From Thermoflexus hugenholtzii JAD2 (GTDB lineage: Bacteria > Chloroflexota > Anaerolineae > J036 > Brachytrichaceae), in NCBI GenBank assembly GCA_945877855.1, contig CAMDWA010000023.1, forward strand, positions 1 through 39,265: 39,265 bases of DNA. The letters are read 5' to 3'. Positions 1-7,904 of the stretch are shown here, piece after piece. Under the pieces are notes generated by a model. That model did not search any database. It had not been told where the DNA came from and worked only from the letters and a program-made list of their open reading frames with translations. The translations under genes and the position numbers were made by a program. Position 1 is the first letter of the stretch, and each line of letters begins with the position of its first letter.

Positions 1-50
1 GAGGTCTTAGCGCAGCTTGCGGCTATAGCCGCAAGCTGCGCTAAGACCTC
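1..50. repeat. 50-bp perfect palindrome at the left edge
   Basis: The first 50 bases are their own reverse complement (23-bp arms around TATA). There is no T-run after it, so it is not a classical intrinsic terminator. Other long hairpins in the window lie just after stop codons, so this one may mark the 3' end of a gene lying left of the window (inference). Confidence 0.9.
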
Positions 51-137
51 GGAGGTTTTTGTGCGACGAAAAGACCCGCCAGCGGCATAAGACGCGCCAC
101 CGGCGCGTCTCTCTACGGCAAAATCTGCCGTTGGGCG
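51..137. other. Non-coding spacer with two small hairpins
   Basis: No credible gene. Two short inverted repeats are visible: 90-98 with 102-110 (AGACGCGCC/GGCGCGTCT) and a CGGCA/TGCCG pair near 116-130. An open frame runs through this stretch into the downstream oxidoreductase, but its translation here is repeat sequence and not protein-like. Confidence 0.5.
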
Positions 138-299
138 AAGGCTGTTCAAAAGCCAGCACTTCACTTAACCCGTCATCTCCGCGAAAGCGGGGATCCATAA
201 CGAGGCCGGTCAAAAATGCGGCAAACCAGTCAAACGACGCCTGTCTGGTTATAGATTCCCGCTTTCGCGGGAATGACGAGGCGATTTTTGAACAGCCTT
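138..299. mobile_element. MITE-like element, copy 1
   Basis: About 162 bp bounded by inverted ends AAGGCTGTTCAAAA / TTTTGAACAGCCTT. Inside, CGTCATCTCCGCGAAAGCGG and its inverted partner GATTCCCGCTTTCGCGGGAA form a second pair of arms, so the whole element folds back on itself. It is about 90% identical to the copy at 7905-8062. An 11-bp direct repeat GTTGGGCGAAG lies at 130-140 and 304-314 and may be a target duplication, although it is not flush with the inverted ends. No coding capacity. Confidence 0.8.
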
Positions 300-343
300 G
301 GCGGTTGGGCGAAGGCCAGCATTTGGGGCGGGTGAGTCTGGGA

Positions 344-349
344 TACTAT
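344..349 (+). promoter_or_regulatory. -10 hexamer TACTAT, leaderless start
   Basis: TACTAT ends exactly 6 nt before ATG 356. This spacing puts the transcription start at or next to the A of the start codon. There is no Shine-Dalgarno sequence. It supports 356 as the start over earlier in-frame codons lying in the MITE. Confidence 0.6.
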
Positions 350-355
350 ACGCCT

Positions 356-1957
356 ATGCTGCGTCTGACCGAAGTGAAGCTCCCGCTCGACCATGCCGAA
401 GATGCGATCAAAGCCGCTATCCTCAAAAAACTCGACATCGTTGCCAGCCAACTCGTCGGGTTTTCGATCTTTAAACGCAGCTACGATGCCCGCAAAAAAA
501 ATGACATCGGTCTCATTTACACCCTCGATGTTGAGGTGCAAAACGAAGCGCCGTTGCGCAAACGCTTTAAGAAAGACCGGCACGTCGGCCCCACGCCCGA
601 CATGGGCTATAAGCCGGTGGCGCAGGCCCCAGCCCAGCTGACCACCCGCCCAATCGTGATCGGCACGGGGCCGTGTGGCATCTTTGCTGGCTTGGTGTTG
701 GCGCAAATGGGCTTTCGGCCCATTTTGCTCGAGCGCGGTAAATCGGTGCGCGAGCGCACGGTCGATACCTTTGGCTTTTGGCGCAAAAAAGCCCTCAACC
801 CCGAATCGAACGCCCAATTTGGCGAGGGCGGGGCTGGCACATTTTCAGATGGCAAGCTGTATAGCCGCGTCGGCGATCCCGAATATTATGGGCGCAAGGT
901 GCTGACCGAGCTGGTGAAGGCTGGCGCGCCCGCCGAGATTTTGTATGTCAGCAAGCCGCATGTCGGCACATTGCGCTTGGTGGCGGTGGTGCAACGCTTG
1001 CGGGCCGAGATCGAGGCGTTGGGCGGCGAATTTCGCTTTCAAAGCCGCGTCGATGATTTGGAGATTGACAACGGGCGGGTGCGTGGGGTGCGCTTGGCCA
1101 ATGGCGAGCAACTTGCCAGCGACCATATTGTGCTGGCGGTTGGGCACAGCGCCCGAGATACATTTCAGATGTTGTTGCGGCGCGGGGTGTATCTCGAAGC
1201 CAAGCCGATTTCGGTTGGTTTTCGCATCGAACACCCGCAATCGCTGATCGACCGCGCCCGTTTTGGGGCGCAGGCTGGCAACAAGATTTTGGGTGCTGCC
1301 GATTACAAATTGGTGCACCATTGCACCAATGGCCGCGCCGTGTATAGCTTTTGTATGTGTCCGGGTGGCACAGTGGTGGCGGCGGCCTCTGAGCCGGGGC
1401 ATGTCGTCACCAATGGCATGAGCCAATATTCGCGCAACGAGCATAACGCCAACAGCGCCATCGTGGTTGGCCTCGACCTCGCCGATTATGCCGATCACCC
1501 TTTGGCAGGCATGGATTTGCAGCGCCAATTAGAGTCCCATGCTTTTGAATTGGGCGGCGGCACCTATGACGCCCCGGCCCAACTGATGGGCGACTTTTTG
1601 GCGGGTCGCCCATCGACGGCCTTCGGCAGCGTCATGCCTTCATATACCCCGGGCGTGCATTTGGCCGATCTCAGCCACAGCCTGCCCGATTTTGCCATCG
1701 CCGCCATCCGTGAGGCGCTGCCGGTCTTTGACCGTCAGATCGCCGGTTTCGCCATGCACGATGCGCTGTTGACCGGCATCGAAACCCGCACGTCTTCACC
1801 CATTCGCATTAAACGCAATGACGATGGGCAAAGCCTGAATACGCTCGGGTTATACCCAGCGGGCGAGGGCGCGGGCTACGCTGGCGGCATTCTGTCGGCT
1901 GGCATCGATGGCATCAAGACCGCGCAGTTGGTCGCCTTGAGCATGACACGCACCTAA
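356..1957 (+). CDS. FAD-dependent dehydrogenase (COG2509-like)
   Basis: 533-aa flavoprotein. The first ~95 residues form the small N-terminal domain usual in this family. A Rossmann FAD-binding motif VIGTGPCGIFAGLVLAQ starts near residue 101. A conserved block NAQFGEGGAGTFSDGK follows near residue 150, then VLAVGHSARDTF, and a C-terminal FAD-closing segment YPAGEGAGYAGGILSAGIDG. The physiological substrate of these uncharacterised dehydrogenases is not known, and nothing nearby suggests one. The frame is open further upstream to position 59, but that part runs through a MITE and is not protein-like. ATG 356 is preceded by TACTAT at leaderless spacing and fits the family N-terminus (MLRLTEVKLPLDH). 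The gene is convergent with the oxygenase gene and separated by 31 bp holding the heptamer word ATTAACC. Confidence 0.85.
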   Translation: MLRLTEVKLPLDHAEDAIKAAILKKLDIVASQLVGFSIFKRSYDARKKNDIGLIYTLDVEVQNEAPLRKRFKKDRHVGPTPDMGYKPVAQAPAQLTTRPIVIGTGPCGIFAGLVLAQMGFRPILLERGKSVRERTVDTFGFWRKKALNPESNAQFGEGGAGTFSDGKLYSRVGDPEYYGRKVLTELVKAGAPAEILYVSKPHVGTLRLVAVVQRLRAEIEALGGEFRFQSRVDDLEIDNGRVRGVRLANGEQLASDHIVLAVGHSARDTFQMLLRRGVYLEAKPISVGFRIEHPQSLIDRARFGAQAGNKILGAADYKLVHHCTNGRAVYSFCMCPGGTVVAAASEPGHVVTNGMSQYSRNEHNANSAIVVGLDLADYADHPLAGMDLQRQLESHAFELGGGTYDAPAQLMGDFLAGRPSTAFGSVMPSYTPGVHLADLSHSLPDFAIAAIREALPVFDRQIAGFAMHDALLTGIETRTSSPIRIKRNDDGQSLNTLGLYPAGEGAGYAGGILSAGIDGIKTAQLVALSMTRT

Positions 1958-1988
1958 TCCCCAATCCCTAACTATTAACCATTAACCA

Positions 1989-2894
1989 TTACTTCAACGC
2001 CTTATCAATCTTCATCTGCAAATGCTCACGCGCCAAGATGGGCGCATAGCGCGGCGGGTGGGCGGCATCGCTACAGCCCGGCAGACATTCGATCAGCGCA
2101 TCGGGGTTTGGGTTGTAAAAGAAGGGGATGGACTGGCGGCGGCGACCGATGTCGCGCACAGTGGGCACGACGCGGTGCAGGGTGCTGACCCAGCGGTCAT
2201 TTGTCCAGTTCATCAGCAAATCGCCAATATTGATGATAAAGGCATCGGGCGAGGCGTGCACATCTACCCATTCACCGCTGCGGGCCTTGGCTTGCAGCCC
2301 GGCGCTTTCGGGCGACCACAAAATGGTCAGAATGCCATAATCGGTGTGTTCGGCGGCCCACGTCGCGCCGGGTGCGATCTCACGCGCTGGCGGGTAATTG
2401 AGCAGGCGCAAGATGGCGCTGGCGTGGTCGGTTTTGTCGGCAAACCAAGCTTCGGGCAAGTTGAGCGCACTGGCAAACACCCGCATCAGCCGCCCCGCGA
2501 GGGCAACCATCTCGTCGAGATAGCGGGCGCAGGCGTGGCGCATGGCGGGGTTGGTCGGCCAACTGGCTTCGTCCATCGGGCGTTTCAGGTTGAGGCTTTC
2601 TTTATAGTCAACGCTGGCCAGGTCGAGCGTCGCGCCCAATTGCTCACCGCCCACTCGAATATAGCCAAAGCCAGCCTTGGCGGCGATGCTCATTTTGTCG
2701 GCGGGGGGCTGGTCAAAAAATTCAAAGGTGCGGGTGCTTAGTTCGCGGATCAGCTCGGCGGGCACGCCGTGATTGACGATGGTTAAGAAGCCGATGTCTT
2801 CGCAGGCGCGGGCCATTGCATGCGCTACAGCGGCTTTGTTGCCACGTTCAAAATAATCCGAAAGGTCGATACTGGGAATTGCAGGGGTTGCCAT
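1989..2894 (-). CDS. 2-oxoglutarate/Fe(II) oxygenase, isopenicillin N synthase-like
   Basis: 301-aa cytosolic non-haem iron oxygenase. The N-terminal DIOX_N region includes GFLTIVNHGVP near residue 35. The iron triad is His183 and Asp185 (AEHTDYG) with His240 (VSTLHRV). The 2-oxoglutarate carboxylate binder is the R-x-S motif Arg253-Ser255 (RRRQSIPFF). All key residues are present, so it should be active. The substrate cannot be assigned. ATG 2894 was chosen because a perfect TATAAT ends 6 nt upstream (leaderless); the longer frame would start inside the neighbouring hydrolase gene. It is divergent from that alpha/beta hydrolase with only 20 bp between start codons, suggesting joint expression. 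Confidence 0.87.
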   Translation of the reverse strand: MATPAIPSIDLSDYFERGNKAAVAHAMARACEDIGFLTIVNHGVPAELIRELSTRTFEFFDQPPADKMSIAAKAGFGYIRVGGEQLGATLDLASVDYKESLNLKRPMDEASWPTNPAMRHACARYLDEMVALAGRLMRVFASALNLPEAWFADKTDHASAILRLLNYPPAREIAPGATWAAEHTDYGILTILWSPESAGLQAKARSGEWVDVHASPDAFIINIGDLLMNWTNDRWVSTLHRVVPTVRDIGRRRQSIPFFYNPNPDALIECLPGCSDAAHPPRYAPILAREHLQMKIDKALK

Positions 2895-2914
2895 TTTGGT
2901 ATTATAGAGGATCG
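2895..2914. promoter_or_regulatory. 20-bp divergent promoter, leaderless on both sides
   Basis: The complete gap between two divergent start codons. On the minus strand TATAAT (2901-2906) is followed by 6 nt and ATG. On the plus strand TATTAT (2900-2905) is followed by 9 nt and ATG. The two -10 boxes overlap almost fully, so any -35 elements must lie inside the opposite gene. Confidence 0.7.
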
Positions 2915-3736
2915 ATGACACTTTATATGCAAGAGACCGGCCCAGCGACAGCCCCCACCTTGTTATTTTTGCATGGCGGGGGTGGGGCAGGCTGGATGTG
3001 GCAAGCGCAGCTTGAACACTTCGCCGATTATCATTGTTTGCTGCCCGATTTGCCCGAACATGGGCAAAGTGGGCAGGTGCAGCCCTTTGATATTCAGCAC
3101 AGCGCGGCGCTGCTGGCCGAATTGATTCGCACGCGGGCGCATGGCGGCAGCGCCCATGTGATCGGGCTGTCGCTGGGGGCGCAAATTGGGGTGGCGCTTT
3201 TGGCGTTGGCCCCTGAATGTGTCGAGCGGGCCATGATCAGCAGCGCGTTGCTGCGCCCCATGCCCGGGGCGAGCTTGCTCAGCCCTTGGCTGATGGCGTT
3301 GACTTATTACAGCACGGTTGCGCCATTCAAACACAGCGAATGGTGGATACGCCTGAATATGAAGTATGCGGCGGGGGTTCCGTCGCAATATTATCCGCAA
3401 TTTTGCCAAAATTTTCGCGGGTTAACGGCAGCTGGCTTTAGCCATGTCATGATCGAGAATTTGCGCTTTCGCTTGCCAGCGGGTTTGGCGCGGGTGCGCA
3501 CGCCCACGCTGGTGCTGGTGGGGCAAAATGAACCGGCGGTGATGCAGCAATCGGCGCGTGATTTGGCGGCGGCCTTGCCACAAGCCCAAGCCTATGCCGT
3601 GCATCATACGCCGCCCATGCGGGCCGTCGAAGCGCACAATTGGGGCTTGACTGCGCCAGCGTTGTTTGCGCAGACCGTGCGTAGTTGGGTGACAGGTCGG
3701 CCCTTGCCAGCTGCATTACACCGCTTAATGACCTGA
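2915..3736 (+). CDS. Alpha/beta hydrolase
   Basis: 273-aa soluble alpha/beta-hydrolase fold protein. The oxyanion region LLFLHGGGGAGWMW is near residue 15. The nucleophile elbow is G-L-S-L-G with Ser86. The C-terminal catalytic His is probably the one in VEAHNWG, and the acid is in LVLVGQNEPA, where Glu replaces the usual Asp. Substrate unknown; fold and esterase-type chemistry are all that can be claimed. ATG 2915 lies 9 nt after TATTAT in the divergent promoter, and upstream in-frame codons fall inside the oxygenase gene. The stop codon is 6 bp before the tandem structured-repeat array. Confidence 0.82.
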   Translation: MTLYMQETGPATAPTLLFLHGGGGAGWMWQAQLEHFADYHCLLPDLPEHGQSGQVQPFDIQHSAALLAELIRTRAHGGSAHVIGLSLGAQIGVALLALAPECVERAMISSALLRPMPGASLLSPWLMALTYYSTVAPFKHSEWWIRLNMKYAAGVPSQYYPQFCQNFRGLTAAGFSHVMIENLRFRLPAGLARVRTPTLVLVGQNEPAVMQQSARDLAAALPQAQAYAVHHTPPMRAVEAHNWGLTAPALFAQTVRSWVTGRPLPAALHRLMT

Positions 3737-3742
3737 TAGATA

Positions 3743-4720
3743 CCGCCGCCATTAGAAATGGCGCGCTGGGCATCCCGAAGCCTGCCTTCGCAGGCTAAGC
3801 ATCCAGACCGCGAAGGCGGTCTTTGTGCGCCCAGCGCGGGATTTTAATCCCTGCGCTAGGCCCACAAGTTTAACGCCCATTTAATGTGTGGTTGCCGCCT
3901 GCCATTGGAAATGGCGCGCTGGGCATCCGAAGCCTGTCTTCGCAGGCTAAGCATTCAGACCGCGAAGGCGGTCTTTGTGCGCCCAGCACGGGATTTTAAT
4001 CCCCGCGCTAAATACACAAATTTAACGCCCATTTAATGCGTGGTTGCCGCCGTAGCGATTGGAAATGGCGCGTTGGGCATCCGAAGCCTGTCTTCGCAGG
4101 CTAAGCATTCAGACCGCGAAGGCGGTCTTCGTGCGCCCAGCGCGGGATTTTAATCCCCGCGCTAAATACACAAATTTAACGCCCATTTAATGCGTGGTTG
4201 CCGCCGTAGCGATTAGAAATGGCGCGCTGGCATCCGAAGCCTGCCTTCGCAGGCTAAGCATTCAGACCGCGAAGGCGGTCTTTGTGCGCCCAGCGCGGGA
4301 TTTTAATCCCCGTGCTGAACCCACAAATTTAATGCCCATTTAATGTGTGGCTGCCGCCGCAGCCATTGGAAATGGCGCGCTGGGCATCCGAAGCCTGCCT
4401 TCGCAGGCTGAGCACCCAGACCGCGAAGGCGGTCTTTGTGCGCCCAGCGCGGGATTTTAATCCCCGCGCTGAACCCACAAATTTAACGCCCATTTAATGT
4501 GTGGTTGCCGCCGCCGCCATTAGAAATGGCGCGCTGGGCTTACCAAGCCTGCCTTCGCAGGCTAAGCATTCAGACCGCGAAGGCGGTCTTTGTGCGCTCA
4601 GCGCGGGATTTTAATCCCTGCGCTAGGCCCACAAATTTAACGCCCATTTAATGTGTGGCTGCCGTCGCAGCCATTAGAAATGGCGCGCTGGGCTTACCAA
4701 GCCTGCCTTCGCAGGCTAAG
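3743..4720. repeat. Tandem array of a 153/154-bp multi-hairpin unit (6.4 copies)
   Basis: Anchoring on AAATGGCGCG, the units begin at 3756, 3909, 4063, 4217, 4370, 4524 and 4678, giving periods of 153, 154, 154, 153, 154 and 154. The seventh unit stops at about 4720. Each unit can form: GCCAT/ATGGC; an outer stem GCGCTGGGC/GCCCAGCGC enclosing two hairpins AGCCTGC-CTTC-GCAGGCT and AGACCGC-GAAG-GCGGTCT; then GCGCGGGATT/AATCCCCGCGC; and an imperfect CCACAAATTTAA/TTTAATGTGTGG. The loops of the two inner hairpins are complementary. There are no spacers as in CRISPR and no open frame that looks coding. It fills most of the 1041-bp gap between the hydrolase and the M20 peptidase. Confidence 0.95.
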
Positions 4721-4762
4721 AAGGGGTTGTGTAGTTAGGTGGCTAAGGCGTTTGTCATCGGC

Positions 4763-4768
4763 TATACT
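4763..4768 (+). promoter_or_regulatory. -10 hexamer TATACT
   Basis: TATACT ends 9 nt before ATG 4778, leaving a 5' leader of only about 2-3 nt. It lies just beyond the truncated last unit of the repeat array. No clear -35 or Shine-Dalgarno sequence. Confidence 0.5.
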
Positions 4769-4777
4769 GTAAGATAT

Positions 4778-5893
4778 ATGATTCCCGATGTAATAAAACT
4801 TACCCAAGATCTGGTCGCCATTCCCTCGGTCAGCATCGATAGCAACGTCGCCGTCAGTGACTATTTACAACGTCTTTTGCTCGCCCTTGATTTTGAGGTT
4901 GAGCGGTTGTCGTATGACGATAACGGACAAGAAAAAGTGAGCTTGGTGGCACGCAAAGGCAGCGGTAGCGGTGGGCTTGGCTTCTTTTCACATTCAGACA
5001 CCGTGCCGGGTGATCAGGGTTGGAACCCATATGACCCCGTGATTGCCAATGGCAAATTGTATGGGCGCGGCAGTTGCGACATGAAGGGGCCATTGGCGGC
5101 CACGATTGTGGCGGCGGCCAAAGCTGATGTTAAAAGCCTTAAGCGCCCGATTTATATTGGCGTGGCTTCTGACGAAGAGAATGGGTATCACGGGGCGATG
5201 CAAATTTGCCGCGAGTCGAAGTTATTGGCGCAAAATTGGCCGACGCATGGTGTCATTGCCGAGCCAACCGAGATGCGCCCGGTGTATTCACACAAAGGCG
5301 GCACCAGCATTACCGTGACGGCCATCGGGTTTGCGGCGCATACCAGCACCGAAAAAGGCACCTCTGCCAACTTTTTGATCGCGCCCTTTTTAGCCGAGAT
5401 GGCTGAATTAGTGCCTTATTTTAAGACGGAAGCGCGTTTTTTGAACCACGAATTTAACCCGCCCAGCTTTGGTTTTAATATGACATTGAATGACTTTGGC
5501 ACCCGCGGCAATGTAAGCGCGGGCAAAACGGTGTGCGGCCTCAGTATTCGCAACATGCCCAAGGTTGATAACGAAGGCGCGATTGCCTTGATCAGCGAAA
5601 AAGCCCAAAAATATGGCTTGAAAGTGGATGTGCATATGTCGGACTATTTTTATGTGTCGCCACAGAATAGCATGGTGCAGGCGGCGTGTCGTGCCACTGA
5701 GTTGGCGCAGCCCGAAACAGTGGCCTATGGCACCGAGGCCGTCATTTACCAAAAACATATTGCCAATCAGGTGGTGTTGGGGCCGGGTAATATTGCGCAG
5801 GCGCACACGGTAGGCGAATGGATCACGTTGGAGCAACTGACTGGCTCGGTTGGGACGTATGAGCGTTTGATCGCCGAATTGTGTGGCGCATAG
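4778..5893 (+). CDS. M20-family metallopeptidase/deacylase (ArgE/DapE-like)
   Basis: 371-aa di-zinc amidohydrolase. Metal and catalytic residues of the M20 fold are visible: His72 and Asp74 (FFSHSDTVPGD), Asp101 (GRGSCDMKGP), Glu133-Glu134 (SDEENGYHGA), Glu162 (AEPTEMRP), and a C-terminal His in AQAHTVGEW. The insert from ~residue 175 to 285 is the usual dimerisation domain. The family covers acetylornithine deacetylase, succinyl-diaminopimelate desuccinylase and carboxypeptidases, and the sequence does not separate them. A lysine-pathway LysK role was considered because of lysZ in the window, but the protein lacks resemblance in the substrate region I can recall. ATG 4778 is chosen from the TATACT spacing; the frame is open to 4739. 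Confidence 0.82.
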   Translation: MIPDVIKLTQDLVAIPSVSIDSNVAVSDYLQRLLLALDFEVERLSYDDNGQEKVSLVARKGSGSGGLGFFSHSDTVPGDQGWNPYDPVIANGKLYGRGSCDMKGPLAATIVAAAKADVKSLKRPIYIGVASDEENGYHGAMQICRESKLLAQNWPTHGVIAEPTEMRPVYSHKGGTSITVTAIGFAAHTSTEKGTSANFLIAPFLAEMAELVPYFKTEARFLNHEFNPPSFGFNMTLNDFGTRGNVSAGKTVCGLSIRNMPKVDNEGAIALISEKAQKYGLKVDVHMSDYFYVSPQNSMVQAACRATELAQPETVAYGTEAVIYQKHIANQVVLGPGNIAQAHTVGEWITLEQLTGSVGTYERLIAELCGA

Positions 5894-5920
5894 CGGCAAT
5901 GGTATTGAGTTAAGGCTGTC

Positions 5921-5979
5921 CGCTTTTTCTGCATCTCCGCGATCCACAAAATTTAGATCGCGGAGATGCGGAAAAGGCG
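5921..5979. repeat. Hairpin between convergent genes
   Basis: Arms 5921-5944 and 5956-5979 (24 bp, two mismatches), loop 11 nt. It sits between the ends of the M20 peptidase and the lipoprotein genes and has no long U-tract on the plus strand. Probable shared 3'-end structure. Confidence 0.8.
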
Positions 5980-6027
5980 AAAAATCGGAAGTTTATTTTT
6001 CCGGAATAGCCTAACACGATGCTTAAC

Positions 6028-6942
6028 TTAGGGTGTTGTTGCTGTGGTGACCATGATTGTGGTGTCGGGATTGAGATCATGATTGGGATCGACCAAATGC
6101 CCGGCAGGAAAAGCGACGGTGCGAGGGGTGCCAAGTTGATCTAGGCATAGCAAGTGGTTGTTATCGCCATCCCCTAAATCTGCCAAGGCGAAGGGCGAAA
6201 TAAGACGGGTGCTGCCGTCGTTTTGGGATATCGTTATTTGATAAAGTCGGCGCTCGGTCTCACCGGGTTCTGTACCATCGGCTTTTTCAACCCCACCCGC
6301 CCAGATAACTCGCACCGCTTGCAGGGTGCCAGCGGGGCAGCCACTGCCGCTGCCGCGTGGGCCTCCGGCTTTGCCCAGTTGCCATTGGGTTTGTGGCACT
6401 GGCTCTGTCATAATGAGGGTTGGGCCAAGTGCTAAGGGTGTGACCTCTATTTTGGCCGATTTGAAATTAACTTTTTTGTCGAGCGAAAGAAGATGACCGA
6501 CAATTTCAACCATTATTGGCGGGTCGGTGGCAGCTGAGCCAAATTCACCCACCAATAGCGCCGTGCGCAATTCACCCGCATCGATCGCCGGGAACAGGGT
6601 GACACAATAAACGTCACCGATTTTGCCCGATTTTGTGACAACGCGAAAATCACCGGCTTGCAACGTGCTAATATCGAGTTCGTGGTTAAAAATAACCGGC
6701 ATCCCATCGGCTTTGGCCCCGCCGCGACAAATCCCTAGGCTTGCGCCAAGCGGCAGGCCGTTATCTAGCCCAAAGAAGGCGCTTAGTAGTTGTCCCTGCA
6801 CGCGAGTTACCCCATCAGCAATAGTGGTGTCGGTTTGGGTTTCGTTGGCTGGGAAATTGTTGGCAGGGCGGGAAAGTAGGCTGCAACCAGCAAAAGCGGG
6901 GATGATAAACGTCAACATAACCAGCCAGAATCGAATAATCAT
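6028..6942 (-). CDS. Predicted lipoprotein, unknown function
   Basis: 304 aa. The N-terminus MIIRFWLVMLTFIIPAFAGC is a lipoprotein signal peptide with lipobox AFAG-Cys20, so the protein should be anchored on the outer face of the membrane. The rest looks like beta-rich extracytoplasmic sequence with an acidic C-terminal half (DLGDGDNNHLLCLDQ). Extra cysteines at GICRGG, DVYCVT, GSGCPAG and LLCLDQ could form disulfides. No family recognised. It is the last gene of a three-gene operon, starting 2 bp after the stop of the 118-aa membrane protein, and is convergent with the M20 gene. It may bind or present something for the two membrane partners (inference). Confidence 0.75.
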   Translation of the reverse strand: MIIRFWLVMLTFIIPAFAGCSLLSRPANNFPANETQTDTTIADGVTRVQGQLLSAFFGLDNGLPLGASLGICRGGAKADGMPVIFNHELDISTLQAGDFRVVTKSGKIGDVYCVTLFPAIDAGELRTALLVGEFGSAATDPPIMVEIVGHLLSLDKKVNFKSAKIEVTPLALGPTLIMTEPVPQTQWQLGKAGGPRGSGSGCPAGTLQAVRVIWAGGVEKADGTEPGETERRLYQITISQNDGSTRLISPFALADLGDGDNNHLLCLDQLGTPRTVAFPAGHLVDPNHDLNPDTTIMVTTATTP

Positions 6943-6944
6943 CT

Positions 6945-7301
6945 TTAATTGCCCCTCTGGTGCAGGTGGGTGAACAAAGCCGACAGCATTACGGTAATGA
7001 AAACCAACACAAAAAGTGTGACCCGCAATGTGCCCCCTTGTTCAGGGTTGGTGAGGCCATTTAGGGCAAGAAAAACCAAGTTGAGAAGTAAGTAGGTGGC
7101 GATGGAAATAATCGCTATTGACAGCGATTTTGCTTTCACTTTGCCAAAGGCTAGGATTGTCAGCCAGATCAAGATGATCAGGTTGGCTGAGACGCGCAGG
7201 GCTTCTAGCTGATGGGTGGCGGCGTGCAGGAGAATATCAGCCAGTTGGACCAGGATGAGTATGCCCCCGATAATTTTGAGGGTAGTGTGGGTGTTGTTCA
7301 T
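6945..7301 (-). CDS. Small integral membrane protein
   Basis: 118-aa hydrophobic protein with about four predicted membrane segments: near residues 8-25, 35-53, 60-80 and 95-113. It contains no recognisable catalytic motif. ATG 7301 overlaps the stop of the upstream gene as ATGA, which indicates translational coupling; the longer frame would start inside the upstream gene. The lipoprotein gene follows after 2 bp. Function unknown; probably a partner of the other membrane protein in this operon. Confidence 0.7.
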   Translation of the reverse strand: MNNTHTTLKIIGGILILVQLADILLHAATHQLEALRVSANLIILIWLTILAFGKVKAKSLSIAIISIATYLLLNLVFLALNGLTNPEQGGTLRVTLFVLVFITVMLSALFTHLHQRGN

Positions 7302-7765
7302 GTGGCCTTGCTGGTTTGGCGATAGGCGCTCCACACCGATAATGCCACCATCAGCGCGGCCAGTGGCAAAATGATCTCGTTGCCGATGGCCCCGGGTGGG
7401 GTATGGGCGAAGGTGACGGGTTTCATTTTGCCAACCAATTCACGTAGTAATACTTCTAGTATGAGCATCAGCCACATGAACGGGATGAGTGAGCGGTAGC
7501 GAAAAACCACCAGCAGTTGAATGATGGCGAATAATAATTGTGAGCTGCCCCACAGCCCAAAGGCGAAGATAATGCCGTTTGCACCGGCCACCGATAAATC
7601 GATCCCGGCAATGCTGCCTGCGCCGCCATCTGGGGCGAGCAAATGAATGAAACTACGCACCGTGCTGACCATGGCATAGAGGGCGAAGCCATAAAAGGGG
7701 AGTTGCCAGCCGGGCAAGATGTTGTCAACACGGGTGGGTAAGAGGGTTTTAAACATGTTTTTCAT
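7298..7765 (-). CDS. Integral membrane protein, first gene of TetR-linked operon
   Basis: 155 aa with about four membrane helices (near residues 20-40, 63-85, 90-110 and 130-148) and a glycine-rich loop APDGGAGSIAG after the first. No family recognised. ATG 7765 (MKNMFKTLLP) is preferred to a GTG 30 bp upstream because it gives a normal basic N-terminus; TAGAAA also lies 7 nt before it. A consensus promoter lies about 90 bp upstream at 7858-7885, overlapped by an operator-like palindrome. The gene is divergent from tetR, so autoregulated repression by that TetR is the likely control. Confidence 0.7.
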   Translation of the reverse strand: MKNMFKTLLPTRVDNILPGWQLPFYGFALYAMVSTVRSFIHLLAPDGGAGSIAGIDLSVAGANGIIFAFGLWGSSQLLFAIIQLLVVFRYRSLIPFMWLMLILEVLLRELVGKMKPVTFAHTPPGAIGNEIILPLAALMVALSVWSAYRQTSKAT

Positions 7766-7842
7766 CAATAATTTTCTAATGAGTATTGGAAGCACCGAGT
7801 ATGATTCTGAACCATTACTAAAGATTTTCTTTGTGTCATAAT

Positions 7843-7873
7843 TTTTACACCGTATTAATTATACGATGTAAAA
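7843..7873. promoter_or_regulatory. Operator-like palindrome, probable TetR site
   Basis: Arms TTTTACACCGTAT and ATACGATGTAAAA (13 bp, one mismatch) around TAATT. It covers the -10 box of the minus-strand promoter at 7858-7885. Location between a TetR gene and a divergent operon is the classical arrangement for TetR control; the regulator-site pairing is inference. Confidence 0.65.
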
Positions 7874-7885
7874 TTAAATTGTCAA
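7858..7885 (-). promoter_or_regulatory. Consensus housekeeping promoter for the membrane/lipoprotein operon
   Basis: On the minus strand TTGACA (7880-7885), a 16-bp spacer, then TATAAT (7858-7863). Both hexamers match the sigma-70 consensus fully. The predicted start near 7851 gives a leader of about 85 nt before ATG 7765. Confidence 0.75.
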
Positions 7886-7904
7886 GCATTGAATTAGTAT
7901 GTAA

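Noticed and set aside
138-299. Complete insertion sequence
   Set aside because: Inverted ends and possible target duplication but only about 160 bp, with no transposase; called MITE-like instead.
59-355. N-terminal extension of the FAD oxidoreductase
   Set aside because: Would translate a MITE and small hairpins; the family N-terminus and the TACTAT box place the start at 356.
845-1528. 227-aa minus-strand open frame
   Set aside because: Antisense shadow of the FAD oxidoreductase; no start signal or protein-like pattern.
2022-2741. 239-aa plus-strand open frame
   Set aside because: Lies wholly antisense to the 2OG-Fe(II) oxygenase, whose catalytic motifs are intact; the translation is low-complexity.
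3743-4720. CRISPR array
   Set aside because: Units of 153-154 bp abut each other with no unique spacers, and there are no cas genes.
4778-5893. LysK of the LysW pathway
   Set aside because: Only general M20 motifs are visible; nothing specific for LysW-bound substrates, so kept at family level.
5408-5947. 179-aa minus-strand open frame
   Set aside because: Antisense to the M20 peptidase and extending into its 3' hairpin; no coding features.
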